NCBI GenBank assembly: GCA_947464955.1
Contig: CANHZI010000027.1
Location: 1-36,188 of the forward strand
Length of the DNA: 36,188 nucleotides
Source: Oxalobacteraceae bacterium
Lineage (GTDB): Bacteria > Pseudomonadota > Gammaproteobacteria > Burkholderiales > Burkholderiaceae_D
Direction of reading: 5' to 3'
The notes beneath the pieces are model-generated. The model was not told where the DNA came from and did no database searches. It saw only the letters and a program-made list of their open reading frames with translations. The first letter of the stretch is position 1; every line of letters begins with the position of its first letter. The position numbers were made by a program, and so were the translations under genes. This document shows positions 16,342 through 27,054 of the stretch, piece after piece.

Positions 16342-19305
16342 TCAAAACTCGTAGCGTGCAGTCAAACGAACTGAACGTGGAGGTTGGAAAGAAGATGGCA
16401 TGCCATAGTCTGGGTTGAGTTTGCCTTCTGTCACAGTGTCACGGCTATAGTCGCGACGTTCAACTACTTCTTGTACCTGTTGGCTGTTGAGCAAATTGAA
16501 GATGTCCAAGGACAAAGTCAACTTACCATTGCTAACTTTTGGCAAGTAGGACAATTGGAAGTCAACTGTCGCAGACCATGGCGTACGGCCTGCAGAACCA
16601 CGTGGCACCAACACAGATTTACCTTGTGCGTTCAAGCAGTAGTATGAGGAAGCGGTTGTGTAGTTAACTGCATCAGAGTAGTCAGGACGATAGGATGGTA
16701 CGAAACCGATACAGCTATATGGACGACCAGAACTAGCCACGGCATTCATACCAAGACGCAGTTCATCACTAACCATGTAAGTACCGAATACTTTGATAGT
16801 GTGACGACGATCATTCGACAAGTAACCATCAGCACCATCTGACAAGGAACCGAAGTCAAAGTCTTGGGATACACCAGCATCTTCTTGGTTGATGACAGAG
16901 TTCACATAACCTTCAGCAGAACCACGTGTTTTCGCCAAAGTATAGGAACCTTGCATACTCCATTTACCATCAAATGGACGCTCCAAAGTAAATTCCAAAG
17001 CATTGTGAGTACGTGTGTACTTCGACAAACCTAAGTATTTTGATGGAACGGTTGATTCAACCAATTTTCCATCATTATTCACATCAATCATCAATGTGAC
17101 GTCTTTACCTGGGTTGATCAAGATACATTGCGCCATCGTACTGGAATCGAAGTTTTTGTAGCCCTTGTCAGCAGCCCAATTTTCGAAGCCAATATGTGAG
17201 CAATAGTCATCCATACCGCTGTTGATCTTGCGTGAAATAGCTTTGACGCCGAACGTCCAATCTTTATTCAGCGCTTTTTGGAAACCCAAAATCAATTCAT
17301 CTTGGTTCATTGGGCTCAACTTGGTATCCGCGATCGTTGCTGGGTTCGCCAAAGAACCATCACCGGTAATTTGTGCTACACCAACTTCAGAGCCCAAGCC
17401 AACTGGACCTTGTGTGCGTGGATCACGACTTGTATACGTGTAGAAACGATGTTCGAAAATCTCACCGCGCGTCATACGAATATTGGTGTTGGACGCTACA
17501 GGAATATAGTAACGACCTAAATTACCATAGACCTTCAATGTGCCATCACCACTCGCATTCAAAGAGAAGCCAAGACGTGGGGCGATCAAATTATCCTTCT
17601 TCACGAAGCTAACGCCATCGCCGTTGCGGTTGTCAAACGACTCTGAACGCAAACCGAGGTACGCCAACAAGTCCTTATTCACTTTCCAGCTATCTTCGAT
17701 ATACATCGCATTATTTTCAACTTCAAATGCACCAGAGGTACTTGAAGACAAACGACGACGAACATAGCTTTCGCCTGGTTTCACGACATTGGGTACGCCA
17801 TTGACTGTACCGTTGGCGCTACGGATATAACGCCAGTAGTATCCACCAGAATACGTGGATGCACCAGCCGCGACAGATGTGAATTTCTGATTGTCGAGAC
17901 CAGCGCGTAGAGTATGGTCACCAATAGAGTAATCTATGTCGAAGCGGAATGCCTTACGTTTATCTTCGTCATCTGGTGCTTTTGGATCACGAATAGATGG
18001 GCCAGGGAAAGGTTTTGCCCAGCAACCAATTTCATTTAATGCTTCATCCAAAACAACTGGGCAATCGAGATTGGCTTTACGTGCACCGGTAATTTTCGTT
18101 ACTTTATCGTTGACGCGGCCAACTAAGGCGGAAATGGTCAGATTGTCAGTCAAGTAGCCTGTGTACTTACCGATCATCACGTCACCGCCAGAGACACTCG
18201 TGCTGCGGCCGCCAACACCGACGTGGCTGGTTTGGTACTGTGGTCCGGAAGTACGGATGTAATCAGTAATCTCAGTTTCTTTTTTGTTCGAGATGCCAGT
18301 GAACTCTAAACGATGATTCTCGTTCGGCGTGAAGTCAAGTTTGATGATGCCGTTTGGCTTACCTGCTTTGAAATTCGTACTGCTAGTGCGACCAAAGGAA
18401 TCAGTCTCATCACGGTTGCCTGTCAAAGCACCGAAGAAGAACAAGGTGTCTTTGATCAATGGACCACCGCTGTAGACATTGTATTCCAGCGCAGAATCTT
18501 TACGTGCGCTTCTAAACACGAGGTAGCCAGGGGCTTCAGTATCTTTCGAATAAAGGTCTTTGCCTGTGCTGCGCAAGGCATTCGGCGCCCAAATCACAGA
18601 TGCGCCAGATTTCCATTTATTGGTACCGCGTTTGGTCGCCAAACTGATAACGCCGCCCAAGGAGCGACCATATTCAGCACCGTAGCCACCAGATTTAACT
18701 TGTTGCGAACCAATCGCATCAAATGGTAGATCAGCATAGGACAAGAAATTACGAATATTGGTAACGTCGAAACCGTTGATGTAGTAACCGTTCTCAGCCA
18801 CAGAAGCGCCGCCGAAGGATGGCAAGCCGCCAGCGCCCAAATCTGGATCGCCCTTAATAACGCCAGGAGCCAACAAAGCAATTGAGTTCACGTCACGTGC
18901 GACAGGCAAAGCTTGCATCTGTTCTGCAGTGAAAACAACGTTTGTTTCAGTGCTATTCATGTCGATTACCGCGCGACGACCAGAAACGGTGACCGTTTGC
19001 ACTGTCTCGTTCATCACAACCGAGCTACCCGAGCCGATAGACACAGTGACTTCTTTGGTGACGTTACCAGCAGTCAGTGTATATTTACCTGGTTGCAATT
19101 TAGCTAAGCTGAAATTACCGTTACTGTCGACCACAACGACACGGCTAGAGCCTGTTTCCGCATTTACCACAGTGACTTTGTCACCGGATTTGCCTTTACC
19201 GTTGATGTAGCCTTCAGAGCTTTGTCCATATGCACTCCCTGCAGCGAGCATACCTACCGCAACCGCGATTGCACTCAGCCGAATGCTATTTGCTTTTATA
19301 TTCAT
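16342..19305 (-). CDS. TonB-dependent receptor with N-terminal carboxypeptidase regulatory-like domain (Oar-like)
   Basis: Signal peptide; YINGKGKSGDKVTVVNAETGSSRVVVVDSNGNFSLAKLQPGKYTLTAG regulatory domain; plug (MQALPVARDVNSIALLAPGV...YYINGFDVTNIRNFLSY); C-terminal RSVRLTARYEF. Confidence 0.92.
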   Translation of the reverse strand: MNIKANSIRLSAIAVAVGMLAAGSAYGQSSEGYINGKGKSGDKVTVVNAETGSSRVVVVDSNGNFSLAKLQPGKYTLTAGNVTKEVTVSIGSGSSVVMNETVQTVTVSGRRAVIDMNSTETNVVFTAEQMQALPVARDVNSIALLAPGVIKGDPDLGAGGLPSFGGASVAENGYYINGFDVTNIRNFLSYADLPFDAIGSQQVKSGGYGAEYGRSLGGVISLATKRGTNKWKSGASVIWAPNALRSTGKDLYSKDTEAPGYLVFRSARKDSALEYNVYSGGPLIKDTLFFFGALTGNRDETDSFGRTSSTNFKAGKPNGIIKLDFTPNENHRLEFTGISNKKETEITDYIRTSGPQYQTSHVGVGGRSTSVSGGDVMIGKYTGYLTDNLTISALVGRVNDKVTKITGARKANLDCPVVLDEALNEIGCWAKPFPGPSIRDPKAPDDEDKRKAFRFDIDYSIGDHTLRAGLDNQKFTSVAAGASTYSGGYYWRYIRSANGTVNGVPNVVKPGESYVRRRLSSSTSGAFEVENNAMYIEDSWKVNKDLLAYLGLRSESFDNRNGDGVSFVKKDNLIAPRLGFSLNASGDGTLKVYGNLGRYYIPVASNTNIRMTRGEIFEHRFYTYTSRDPRTQGPVGLGSEVGVAQITGDGSLANPATIADTKLSPMNQDELILGFQKALNKDWTFGVKAISRKINSGMDDYCSHIGFENWAADKGYKNFDSSTMAQCILINPGKDVTLMIDVNNDGKLVESTVPSKYLGLSKYTRTHNALEFTLERPFDGKWSMQGSYTLAKTRGSAEGYVNSVINQEDAGVSQDFDFGSLSDGADGYLSNDRRHTIKVFGTYMVSDELRLGMNAVASSGRPYSCIGFVPSYRPDYSDAVNYTTASSYYCLNAQGKSVLVPRGSAGRTPWSATVDFQLSYLPKVSNGKLTLSLDIFNLLNSQQVQEVVERRDYSRDTVTEGKLNPDYGMPSSFQPPRSVRLTARYEF

Positions 19306-20081
19306 TATTTCTCCTAAGTACCGTGTAGTGATTCAAAAAAACACATGTCAACCCAAACTTTCCTCGTGAGACTTTAGCTGGGCAGCAAGCATTTCAGAAC
19401 GTTCAGAACACTTTCAGTTCCGAGTCCATTTCCATTTAGTTTCTATGAATTAAAGTCATTGAGGATGACCGAAGGCTAGGAAACCATTTTTTACAATCGG
19501 CTGTCAATTTGCACGAGAAAAAGGATCCTTCTAGATCTTTCTTTTTAAATAATTAGAAGGCTCATATTGATATTATTTTTTGACTAGTCAAAAAAACTAT
19601 AAAAGTACCTTGCGAAATAAAATTCTGTAAAAGTACATATTTTGTTTGGTTTATCAATGTCTAAAAAACAAACAAATTCCTTTTTTGCATTGAAAATTGC
19701 GAGATAAATATGCTTAAAAAGTAAATTTAGTCTTTAGTTAAGTTTGGTAGTGGCGTGATAAAAAACAACAGTTTGAGCGTGGATTCATTGGCTCTTAATG
19801 GTCTTTTTATTACAAGATTTTGAGCGTATTAAAAAGACTATTTGACGTCTTTTTTGAGCAAAAAATATTGTTCGTTATCGTTTTATTAAATGCACGAAAA
19901 GGAAAGATGCAGAAAATGAAGTAAATTACATAAATCAAAAGACAAATATGTATCGCGAATTGATGAAGACAGCCTGCAGTTTTGCGATTGAAATCCAGTT
20001 TTTTCAGGTCAAGCCCTAGGATGAAAGCCTAAGCTTTCTTTTTCCAGACTGATGAGAAAAAGCAGTTGCTGAGGTTATCAA

Positions 20082-20675
20082 TTACAGTAGTGTTTTTAGG
20101 ATAGCGCGTGCAATCTTCTCGCCGCCAATGACTGAAGGCTCAATTGGGTTGGCGTAGTCTTCCGCTCGCGTACATACCCGTCTTAACTCTATAACTGGCA
20201 AGCAATGATCGTGCGCTACCATTTGAATTGCATTGTTGAATGCGCGTAGTGCGAGCTTTACCATTTTTTGATAAACCAGGTCATCAAAAGAACCTTCATA
20301 GATTGTGCAAACACACAGCGGGCGATTTAACTGCATACACCCTTCAATAAGATTTCGATACGCAGCTTCAAATTCGTCCACTACGGTTTCTAAATGAAAG
20401 TAGGCTTCACCGCTGCTTGCTACTTGTAAATCTAAAACACCTGCGTTCAGTAATGCATTGTTCCCACCCACACTTAGAACTAGTTGCGTATGTTCTGGAC
20501 GGAGATTTTCGAGTTGTGCTTTGACATCGCTGATCAATGCTCCATCTCTCGCCAAGAGGTCGGCGGTAGAATGGGCTGGCAGAAGTCGACGAATATGATC
20601 GATCAATGCCGGGCCGCCATTGGTATATGCAGCATTGTCGAAGATCGAATCACTGATTAAGGCAATGTGAGTCAC
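20082..20675 (-). CDS. SGNH/GDSL-type hydrolase
   Basis: MTHIALISDSIFDNAAY (block I), VLSVGGNNAL (block III), C-terminal YANPIEPSVIGGEKIARAI (block V-like). Confidence 0.75.
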   Translation of the reverse strand: MTHIALISDSIFDNAAYTNGGPALIDHIRRLLPAHSTADLLARDGALISDVKAQLENLRPEHTQLVLSVGGNNALLNAGVLDLQVASSGEAYFHLETVVDEFEAAYRNLIEGCMQLNRPLCVCTIYEGSFDDLVYQKMVKLALRAFNNAIQMVAHDHCLPVIELRRVCTRAEDYANPIEPSVIGGEKIARAILKTLL

Positions 20676-20953
20676 ATTGCTCCTTAGAAAAAAATTGCAT
20701 CAGATCGCCCGCTTTGGTTTCTGAGTCGCCATAAGTAGTCGAGGTGGTGCAGGAAATACTGCACTGCGGCATATAAAAAAATAACTGTTTTGTTGTCACG
20801 TTATTCCTCCTATACTGGGTAGATTGTTGTTAGCCCCCTAAGCTCGGAGCTTGCAAAATTTTACGATGATTAGCCCTAGGTCTTTCGCCTAAGCCGACAG
20901 CTACTCCAACAAGTGTTCAGCGCATTCTTTGAAATGATGTGAGAGGATTACAA

Positions 20954-22654
20954 ATGCAAACGCGTATATCGAATCCACAAGAAAAAATGCAGTCTGGCCA
21001 CCAACCACAATCGATGCAAATGGTGGATGCTCGCGACACACTGACAGCTCAACGCCGCGCTCAAGACATGGCCAATACAAGCGAAGCCGCGCGTCAATTG
21101 GGGCGGGTGCAAGCAAGGATGCAGGCCAAATCTAGCGTCATGCAGCGTGTTGAGGAAGAAGCGCCTATGCAAGCGATGCCCGAAACAGTACAAAGAGTTG
21201 AGTCAGCGAAGCCGAATAACACAGGCTTGCCTGATCAACTCAAGTCCGGTATCGAATCACTGTCCGGTATGAGCATGGACCATGTCAAGGTGCACTATAA
21301 CTCGTCGAAACCAGCCCAGCTCAATGCTCATGCCTATGCGCAGGGGAATGAAATACATGTCGCACCGGGGCAGGAGCAGCATCTCCCACATGAGGCTTGG
21401 CATGTGGTTCAGCAAGCGCAAGGACGGGTAAAGCCAACGATGCAGATGAAAGCTGGAGTGCCCGTCAATGATGATGCAGGTTTAGAGGATGAGGCTGATG
21501 CGATGGGAGCGAAGGCTTTAGAGGTGGGAAGTCGTGACAAGGAGCATGCAGTACAGAATAAGACAATTGCACAGCAGCAGACTGTATCGGCCACTGTAGC
21601 TTCACCGGCAGTGCAACGATATGCGAGCAGTGAAGAAGGTTTCCAAATTTCTGAAAACGCAACTATCGTTCTTAAGCAAGATCATTCAAAAGAACTGTAT
21701 GCGACAGAGGCGATGCTTGGCACCGCGCGCGAGGCTTTAGCTGCAAAACAGGTCACGAATGTAGAACTGACCGCGGCAGGAGATTGGCATTTTGGTGGAC
21801 GCGATTACAAGAAGATCTCGCCAAAGTTCAAGAATTACGCAGGTACAAAACTAACTAGCAAACCAGCGGTGCAAAACGAACTTGGTGACGCCAACAACCG
21901 ACTGTATGGGAAGTTTGCATTGGGATGGATGCACACCATGAATTTCCTATCGTCGTGTTCGGCGAACCCATGGTACAAGGAAAGTCTCAAAAATCATAAG
22001 ACCGCGTTGAGTGATAAAGGTAGAGCAGAAGCTGCTTTAGGAGCGATCGGCAACATACAGAAGAAAATGCAAGATGCAGTCGTTCTGCTTCGCGATATTC
22101 ACACAGACATCGACCAAGATGCAGAAAAAGCCGGTATCAAATTGAAAGTGACTGGGAACATGGGAAAACTTGCTGCTATCGGCTGGGATACATTGGAGAA
22201 GTTGATTATCTATACCTCTGGCGATGAAATCGCAAAAGCGACTATGCTGAAGCAAGTCGGTGAGCGAGTGCAGCAACTCGACAATGACATCGCTGCGATC
22301 GATCAAGATTCACCGTATCTGCCAACCTCATGTGGCGATTTGAAGAACTACCTACTGGCCAATAGTAATGCCATTGAAAACGGCGGCAATGTGGGAGATT
22401 ATCACTATATCGACTATAGCGACGACGACACCGCGAATGGCCCGTGGGAGAATCATTACGCGTCTATTATTATGAAAGATGGTGGCGATACGGTCGCTCT
22501 TGAAGATGCTGCTGGTCAAGCAGAGCCGAACGAGAAGAGTCATTGGTATTACATGATGTATGGGACACAAGAGGCACAATCGTTCGAAGAGAAAACGAAC
22601 GCTGAGTACCACCGGCGCGCACAGCAACGTACAAATGCCCGCGAAAATAGCTAG
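20954..22654 (+). CDS. DUF4157-domain protein with variable C-terminal domain (copy 1)
   Basis: LPDQLKSGIESLSGMSMDHVKVHYNSSKPAQLNAHAYAQGNEIHVAPGQEQHLPHEAWHVVQQAQGRVKPTMQMKAGVPVNDDAGLEDEADAMG, a DUF4157 core with HEAWH. About 360-aa unrelated C-terminus. Start refined to ATG 20954 with GAGAGGA upstream. Confidence 0.9.
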   Translation: MQTRISNPQEKMQSGHQPQSMQMVDARDTLTAQRRAQDMANTSEAARQLGRVQARMQAKSSVMQRVEEEAPMQAMPETVQRVESAKPNNTGLPDQLKSGIESLSGMSMDHVKVHYNSSKPAQLNAHAYAQGNEIHVAPGQEQHLPHEAWHVVQQAQGRVKPTMQMKAGVPVNDDAGLEDEADAMGAKALEVGSRDKEHAVQNKTIAQQQTVSATVASPAVQRYASSEEGFQISENATIVLKQDHSKELYATEAMLGTAREALAAKQVTNVELTAAGDWHFGGRDYKKISPKFKNYAGTKLTSKPAVQNELGDANNRLYGKFALGWMHTMNFLSSCSANPWYKESLKNHKTALSDKGRAEAALGAIGNIQKKMQDAVVLLRDIHTDIDQDAEKAGIKLKVTGNMGKLAAIGWDTLEKLIIYTSGDEIAKATMLKQVGERVQQLDNDIAAIDQDSPYLPTSCGDLKNYLLANSNAIENGGNVGDYHYIDYSDDDTANGPWENHYASIIMKDGGDTVALEDAAGQAEPNEKSHWYYMMYGTQEAQSFEEKTNAEYHRRAQQRTNARENS

Positions 22655-22746
22655 TGGAATTTATCGCACCTTAATCTGCAGCGCTTCGTTGGGCAAGAGC
22701 AGTGTGTACATGACTTAAATTATTGTCCCGATCGAGAAAGAAAAAA

Positions 22747-22772
22747 GGCCCTGTGCAATGTTGCATGGGCCC
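22747..22772 (-). terminator. Terminator downstream of X-Pro dipeptidyl-peptidase gene
   Basis: GGCCC..TGCAA / TTGCATGGGCC imperfect stem; TTTTTTCTTTCT on the minus-strand 3' side. Confidence 0.65.
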
Positions 22773-22794
22773 CGTCATTACCAGCTAAAGCTCA

Positions 22795-24726
22795 TTATCG
22801 AATCGCCGATTCCCAAGCTTGACTGCCACCGACCACTGGCAGAGTGAACTTCGATCTGCTCAGATCAATACTTAACTCGGTGCCAGCTTTGGGCCACAGC
22901 GTAAAGTCTCTATCGCTGGACATAATCATCAAGGCAATGCGCTTCCCAGCGGGGATGATTCTGTCATGCGCTTGAAGATCAAAGCTCAATTCCACAAATT
23001 CGCCGGGAGTGAGCGGCGTGCCCGCTTGCATCGAATTGTAGTTTCCACCGGTCTTGAGCGAAGCATGATTTTGTGGATCAGCCCAAGCACGCGAGATAAC
23101 TCCTTGTAAGCCCTCGGAACCTACTTTGGTTTTATCGAAGGGTAGGCTGACCAACCATACTGAAAGATTGGCGGCAGGTTTGTTTGCAGCTAATCGTAAG
23201 CTAATGCGGGGTGCGCCTGATAAATGCAAAGCCGACTTTAACTCTGGTGTCGCGTACAACAAGCGATGGGGTGAGCTAGGGCTTTCTGCAAGTTGCGCGC
23301 CCGAAAATGCGACATTATCGATTAGCGTTTCGGTTGCACTGATCGTGTTCGCACTATTGCTCAAAACACCAATCGAATTACCTCCACCCGCCAGCGCAAA
23401 CTGGACAGTTGCAGCGTTCGGATTCGGAAAATCAGGATAGGCAGTGGGCAGCAAGCGATCAGCGCCCTCACGCGCAATTAAGGCGCGTTGATCTTTTTCA
23501 ACACCGTTATCGACACCATACAAATAGTGGGAGAACCATTTGTTGCGCAACTCAAAAGGGGCGGCACCACCATGCCCGCCGTGGTGCATGTACAGCTGGG
23601 TCATTACCCCTTTCTTTTTGAGTGCCTCATAGATGCGAACTGAATGTTCAGGGAGTACATTCCAGTCATGTTGACCATGGGACAGCAAAGTCGGGGTTTT
23701 GTAACGCGCCATTTTATTCAGTAAGTCGCGATCTGCCCAAAACGGATTGTAGTCACCATGGAGACGGTCGAAGTTGGCCATGAATAGACCATCTCTATAC
23801 GTCGCATTGCAATAAGGGCGCAGGGCAGGATCGCCACTAAAAACGTAGTCGTAGATTTGATCAACATCTTCGCCGAGATAGCCGCCAGGGTGGCGTACTA
23901 AACCATTGCTGCGATAGTAGTGGTAAACAGAGGAAGTTGGCGCGATGGGAATAATCACTTCGAGGCCATCAACACCGGTAGTCGCTGCTGAAAGTGGAAT
24001 CGTGCCATTGTAGGACGTACCGGTCATTCCCACTTTGCCAGTACTCCAAGTCGCTTTCACTTCTTCTGTGCCACGCAAGCTAGTGTAGCCTTTAGCGCGT
24101 CCATTGAGCCAATCAATAACTGCCTTAGGAGCATATTCTTCCGGCATGCCACCCGAAGTCGGACAACCTTGGGATAGGCCGGTACCGGGCGCTTCAGAGT
24201 GAACGACGGCAAAACCGCGTGGTACCCAATTATCAACTTCGTCGTTGGAGATGACTGGGCGAACTGGCTGAAAAACCGCTGGTGTGTTGAACACGCGGTT
24301 AGGCAATGGCCCACCAAGCTCTTGATTGACGTCCCACATAATTTGATTGGTCATCCCACCACCATAATAGGGGGAGCTGGCATAGATGACGGCGACTTTG
24401 AGGTTCTCACTTTCGGTTTGGCGAGGGCGTGTGACATCCACATGCATGCGATCTTTCTTGCCGTCGCCATCACTATCAAATTCTGTCTCGACCCAGAGTT
24501 CTTGTTTAATCCAAGCAGCTTTATCTTGAAAGCCAGGAACGACTTGCGCTTGTCCATCAACGAATACGGGGACAGTCTTGCTAGGAGTAACGACTATAGG
24601 AGTGTTAGGAGTAGGGCTAGTATTGCCTGAAGAACCGCCGCCGCAGGCTTGTATAAGTGTGGCGCAGGTAATAGTTATAAAGCTCAGTGAAAAGGGTGAG
24701 CGATACCTTCGTTTTTGCTGATTCAT
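22795..24726 (-). CDS. Xaa-Pro dipeptidyl-peptidase (S15/CocE-type) lipoprotein
   Basis: Lipobox LIQACGGGSSGN; DSDGDGKKDRMHVDVTRPRQ; GKVGMTGTSYNGTIPLSAATTGV nucleophile elbow; LLSHGQHDWNVLPEHSVRIYEAL; HGGHGGAAPFE; C-terminal beta domain. Confidence 0.88.
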   Translation of the reverse strand: MNQQKRRYRSPFSLSFITITCATLIQACGGGSSGNTSPTPNTPIVVTPSKTVPVFVDGQAQVVPGFQDKAAWIKQELWVETEFDSDGDGKKDRMHVDVTRPRQTESENLKVAVIYASSPYYGGGMTNQIMWDVNQELGGPLPNRVFNTPAVFQPVRPVISNDEVDNWVPRGFAVVHSEAPGTGLSQGCPTSGGMPEEYAPKAVIDWLNGRAKGYTSLRGTEEVKATWSTGKVGMTGTSYNGTIPLSAATTGVDGLEVIIPIAPTSSVYHYYRSNGLVRHPGGYLGEDVDQIYDYVFSGDPALRPYCNATYRDGLFMANFDRLHGDYNPFWADRDLLNKMARYKTPTLLSHGQHDWNVLPEHSVRIYEALKKKGVMTQLYMHHGGHGGAAPFELRNKWFSHYLYGVDNGVEKDQRALIAREGADRLLPTAYPDFPNPNAATVQFALAGGGNSIGVLSNSANTISATETLIDNVAFSGAQLAESPSSPHRLLYATPELKSALHLSGAPRISLRLAANKPAANLSVWLVSLPFDKTKVGSEGLQGVISRAWADPQNHASLKTGGNYNSMQAGTPLTPGEFVELSFDLQAHDRIIPAGKRIALMIMSSDRDFTLWPKAGTELSIDLSRSKFTLPVVGGSQAWESAIR

Positions 24727-25000
24727 TGTCTTTCCTTCTTGTATTCATTTTTTTATTTGGAAGCGCGAGTGTAGCGCTTTGTGGCATGAATTTTGTGAGG
24801 AAATTGTAGGATGAAGGCGAATATTCGCCATGCGAGGTTCTGGCGAAAAGAAGAGCTGCTGCTCAACGTTTGCGATGGTCAAGATAGTTTCTTGGGCGAA
24901 GTGAATCTATTTTGCAAGCGATCGATTGTTTCTTATTGCTCTCGTGCTGTTGCGCAAGTTTCAGGGCGATGATGGATCATGCAGCAAAATAGGAAGTGAA

Positions 25001-25777
25001 TCACTCGCGGTATCGATCAAAAATGCGTTTTAACTCACCGCTCTTGTGTAAGAAGGCGAGGGCATCGCTGATCATTTTTACTTGTTCTTCGGGTAGGTTT
25101 TTTCGCACTCCCATAAAATACTTTTCCGTTAGCTTAGGGTTGTCGAGTAAGCGAACTTGTTTCTCGAAACCGGCTTGGGCAATTGATTTCTTTATCCCCG
25201 GAGAGCGGTGGCAATAAAAACGACCGCGACCTGCCAATAATTTGCGCAAATTCGATAGCGAAGAGGTGGCACCATTATCGATCTTCAAGCCGCCTATGTT
25301 CTGTAAGATATCCGTAATCCCAAAGCCTCGAAGCACTAGGATTATGCCTTCATCGTTTAAGGCCCGAATGTCTTCCCAGCTGTTTAGTTCAATTGGGTCA
25401 TCTGCTCTGACCGCCAATAAATAATCTACGGCAAAGAGAGGTGTGTCTAAAAGTTTGTATTGCGCTGTGTTTCGCTGAATATTTTGAACACCACAAATGG
25501 CATCGATACGATTCTCATGAAAGTTGGCATCGATACGCAATCTTGGCATCCAGACCTGATCACCGACAAATTTGATTTCTGAGTTACGTTTCTCAATTGC
25601 GCGGAAAATATCAACACAGATTCCGCCGACAGCATGTTGATGGTGGAGGGCAATGAACTTCGGCTCGGACGATTCTTGCGCCGCTGTTCGTATTACGACA
25701 CTTGCCATCGTGGGAAGTTGCATCGATAAAAGCAGCACCGCAACAGCACTACGTAAAACATGACCAAGGCGCACCAT
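25001..25777 (-). CDS. Periplasmic substrate-binding protein, SBP_bac_3-like
   Basis: Signal peptide LRSAVAVLLLSMQLPTMAS; GGICVDIFRAIEKRNSEIKFVGDQVWMPRLRIDANFHENRIDAICGV...EEQVKMISDALAFLHKSGELKRIFDRY. Confidence 0.8.
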   Translation of the reverse strand: MVRLGHVLRSAVAVLLLSMQLPTMASVVIRTAAQESSEPKFIALHHQHAVGGICVDIFRAIEKRNSEIKFVGDQVWMPRLRIDANFHENRIDAICGVQNIQRNTAQYKLLDTPLFAVDYLLAVRADDPIELNSWEDIRALNDEGIILVLRGFGITDILQNIGGLKIDNGATSSLSNLRKLLAGRGRFYCHRSPGIKKSIAQAGFEKQVRLLDNPKLTEKYFMGVRKNLPEEQVKMISDALAFLHKSGELKRIFDRYRE

Positions 25778-26278
25778 AGATTATGAAACCAAACCTTCTT
25801 TAGTTTTTCTTAATGAAGCGGCATTATACCGCTGAAAATACGATAGCGTCTCTTAATATATTAGCGCTTGAATTTCTCTTTTTGCTTGGAGTAGCACCCT
25901 TGAGCGCGGTACAGACACTGCGGAGAATGTCGAGCCTAGACAGGCAGACGGGCTTGTGAAGTTCGAAAAAAAGATCAAAATTGATCAATTATGTCAGTGT
26001 AAGGAAACCGTGGCGTTCCTCGTTTTACAGAGAGATAAACAGCCCATCATTCGCTCTTTTTTACGAATACGATGGACAAATTCTGTATTGCATACAACCC
26101 AAGCCCCTAGTGCTAATTGCCGCCCTTAGTTGAGTTCGTTCGCTTACTGCGCTTTTGTTTCAGAGGTGTCTCATTTTCTGCATGGTGTACCTCTTTCAGA
26201 TCTTTAAGCCTAAACCGCTTGCTATCTACCTCCAGTTCCAACAAACTTGGAGCCTTCTATTGAGGGGTGGAGAGCGCT

Positions 26279-26962
26279 ATGTATAGGCAAGCGGTTTATT
26301 ATTTCGTCGCAGTGTTACTGATTGCGCTGATTGGTTTTTATCCTTCGTATTTCGGTAATCTTCAACAGAACGATTTCGTCCATCACTTTCATGGCATCAC
26401 GGCCACGTTATGGATGTTGATGCTGATCGCGCAAGCCTGGTTAATGCGGACAGGGAAAATACAGGTACATAGATTAGTTGGACGCAGCTCCTTATTGTTG
26501 GTGCCCTTATTTCTGCTCTCAGGGGTATTCATGATCAAAGCAATGCTGACGAGTACCTCTGGTTTTTCTCAAGCCTTCGGTAGTCGTCTAGTTTGGATTG
26601 ATACGATTACACTGATCACTTTCTTAGCGGCCTATTTATCTGCGATCTATTACCGTAAAAATATTCAACTACATGCTCGGTTTTTAGCCTCTACAGCGAT
26701 ACTTGTGCTACCGCCTGCACTGGGTCGTATCATGCCGCGCTTGGGAGAATGGATTACTTCTTTCGAAATGGCTGTACATTTGTCGTATGTCGTCTGTCTT
26801 GTAGCCGTACTCGCTTTAATTTATGACGATTATCGAAAAGGGAAGCTGCGCGCGCCTTACCTCATTTTGCTCTTCTCAGTGGCGCTCCAGCAATATGGGT
26901 TTTATGCTTCGACAGACTGGGCATGGTGGATGGGCTTGATTAACGCGTGGAAGCTTGGCTGA
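26279..26962 (+). CDS. Multi-pass membrane protein, unknown function
   Basis: MYRQAVYYFVAVLLIALIGFYPSYFGNLQQNDFVHHFHGITATLWMLMLIAQAWLMRTGKIQVHRLVGRSSLLLVPLFLLSG..., several predicted TM helices; GGAGAG RBS upstream of ATG 26279. Confidence 0.75.
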   Translation: MYRQAVYYFVAVLLIALIGFYPSYFGNLQQNDFVHHFHGITATLWMLMLIAQAWLMRTGKIQVHRLVGRSSLLLVPLFLLSGVFMIKAMLTSTSGFSQAFGSRLVWIDTITLITFLAAYLSAIYYRKNIQLHARFLASTAILVLPPALGRIMPRLGEWITSFEMAVHLSYVVCLVAVLALIYDDYRKGKLRAPYLILLFSVALQQYGFYASTDWAWWMGLINAWKLG

Positions 26963-27054
26963 CAAGGATATCTGTCGGTGTTAACATGAAATTGTGAATG
27001 TGCTTTTCAGACCGAGATTGGCCACGTGCGGGGATAAGAGCTGGGTTGAAGCCC

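Noticed and set aside
16384-19210. Plus-strand ORFs opposite the TonB receptor
   Set aside because: Antisense shadow ORFs with no recognisable domains.
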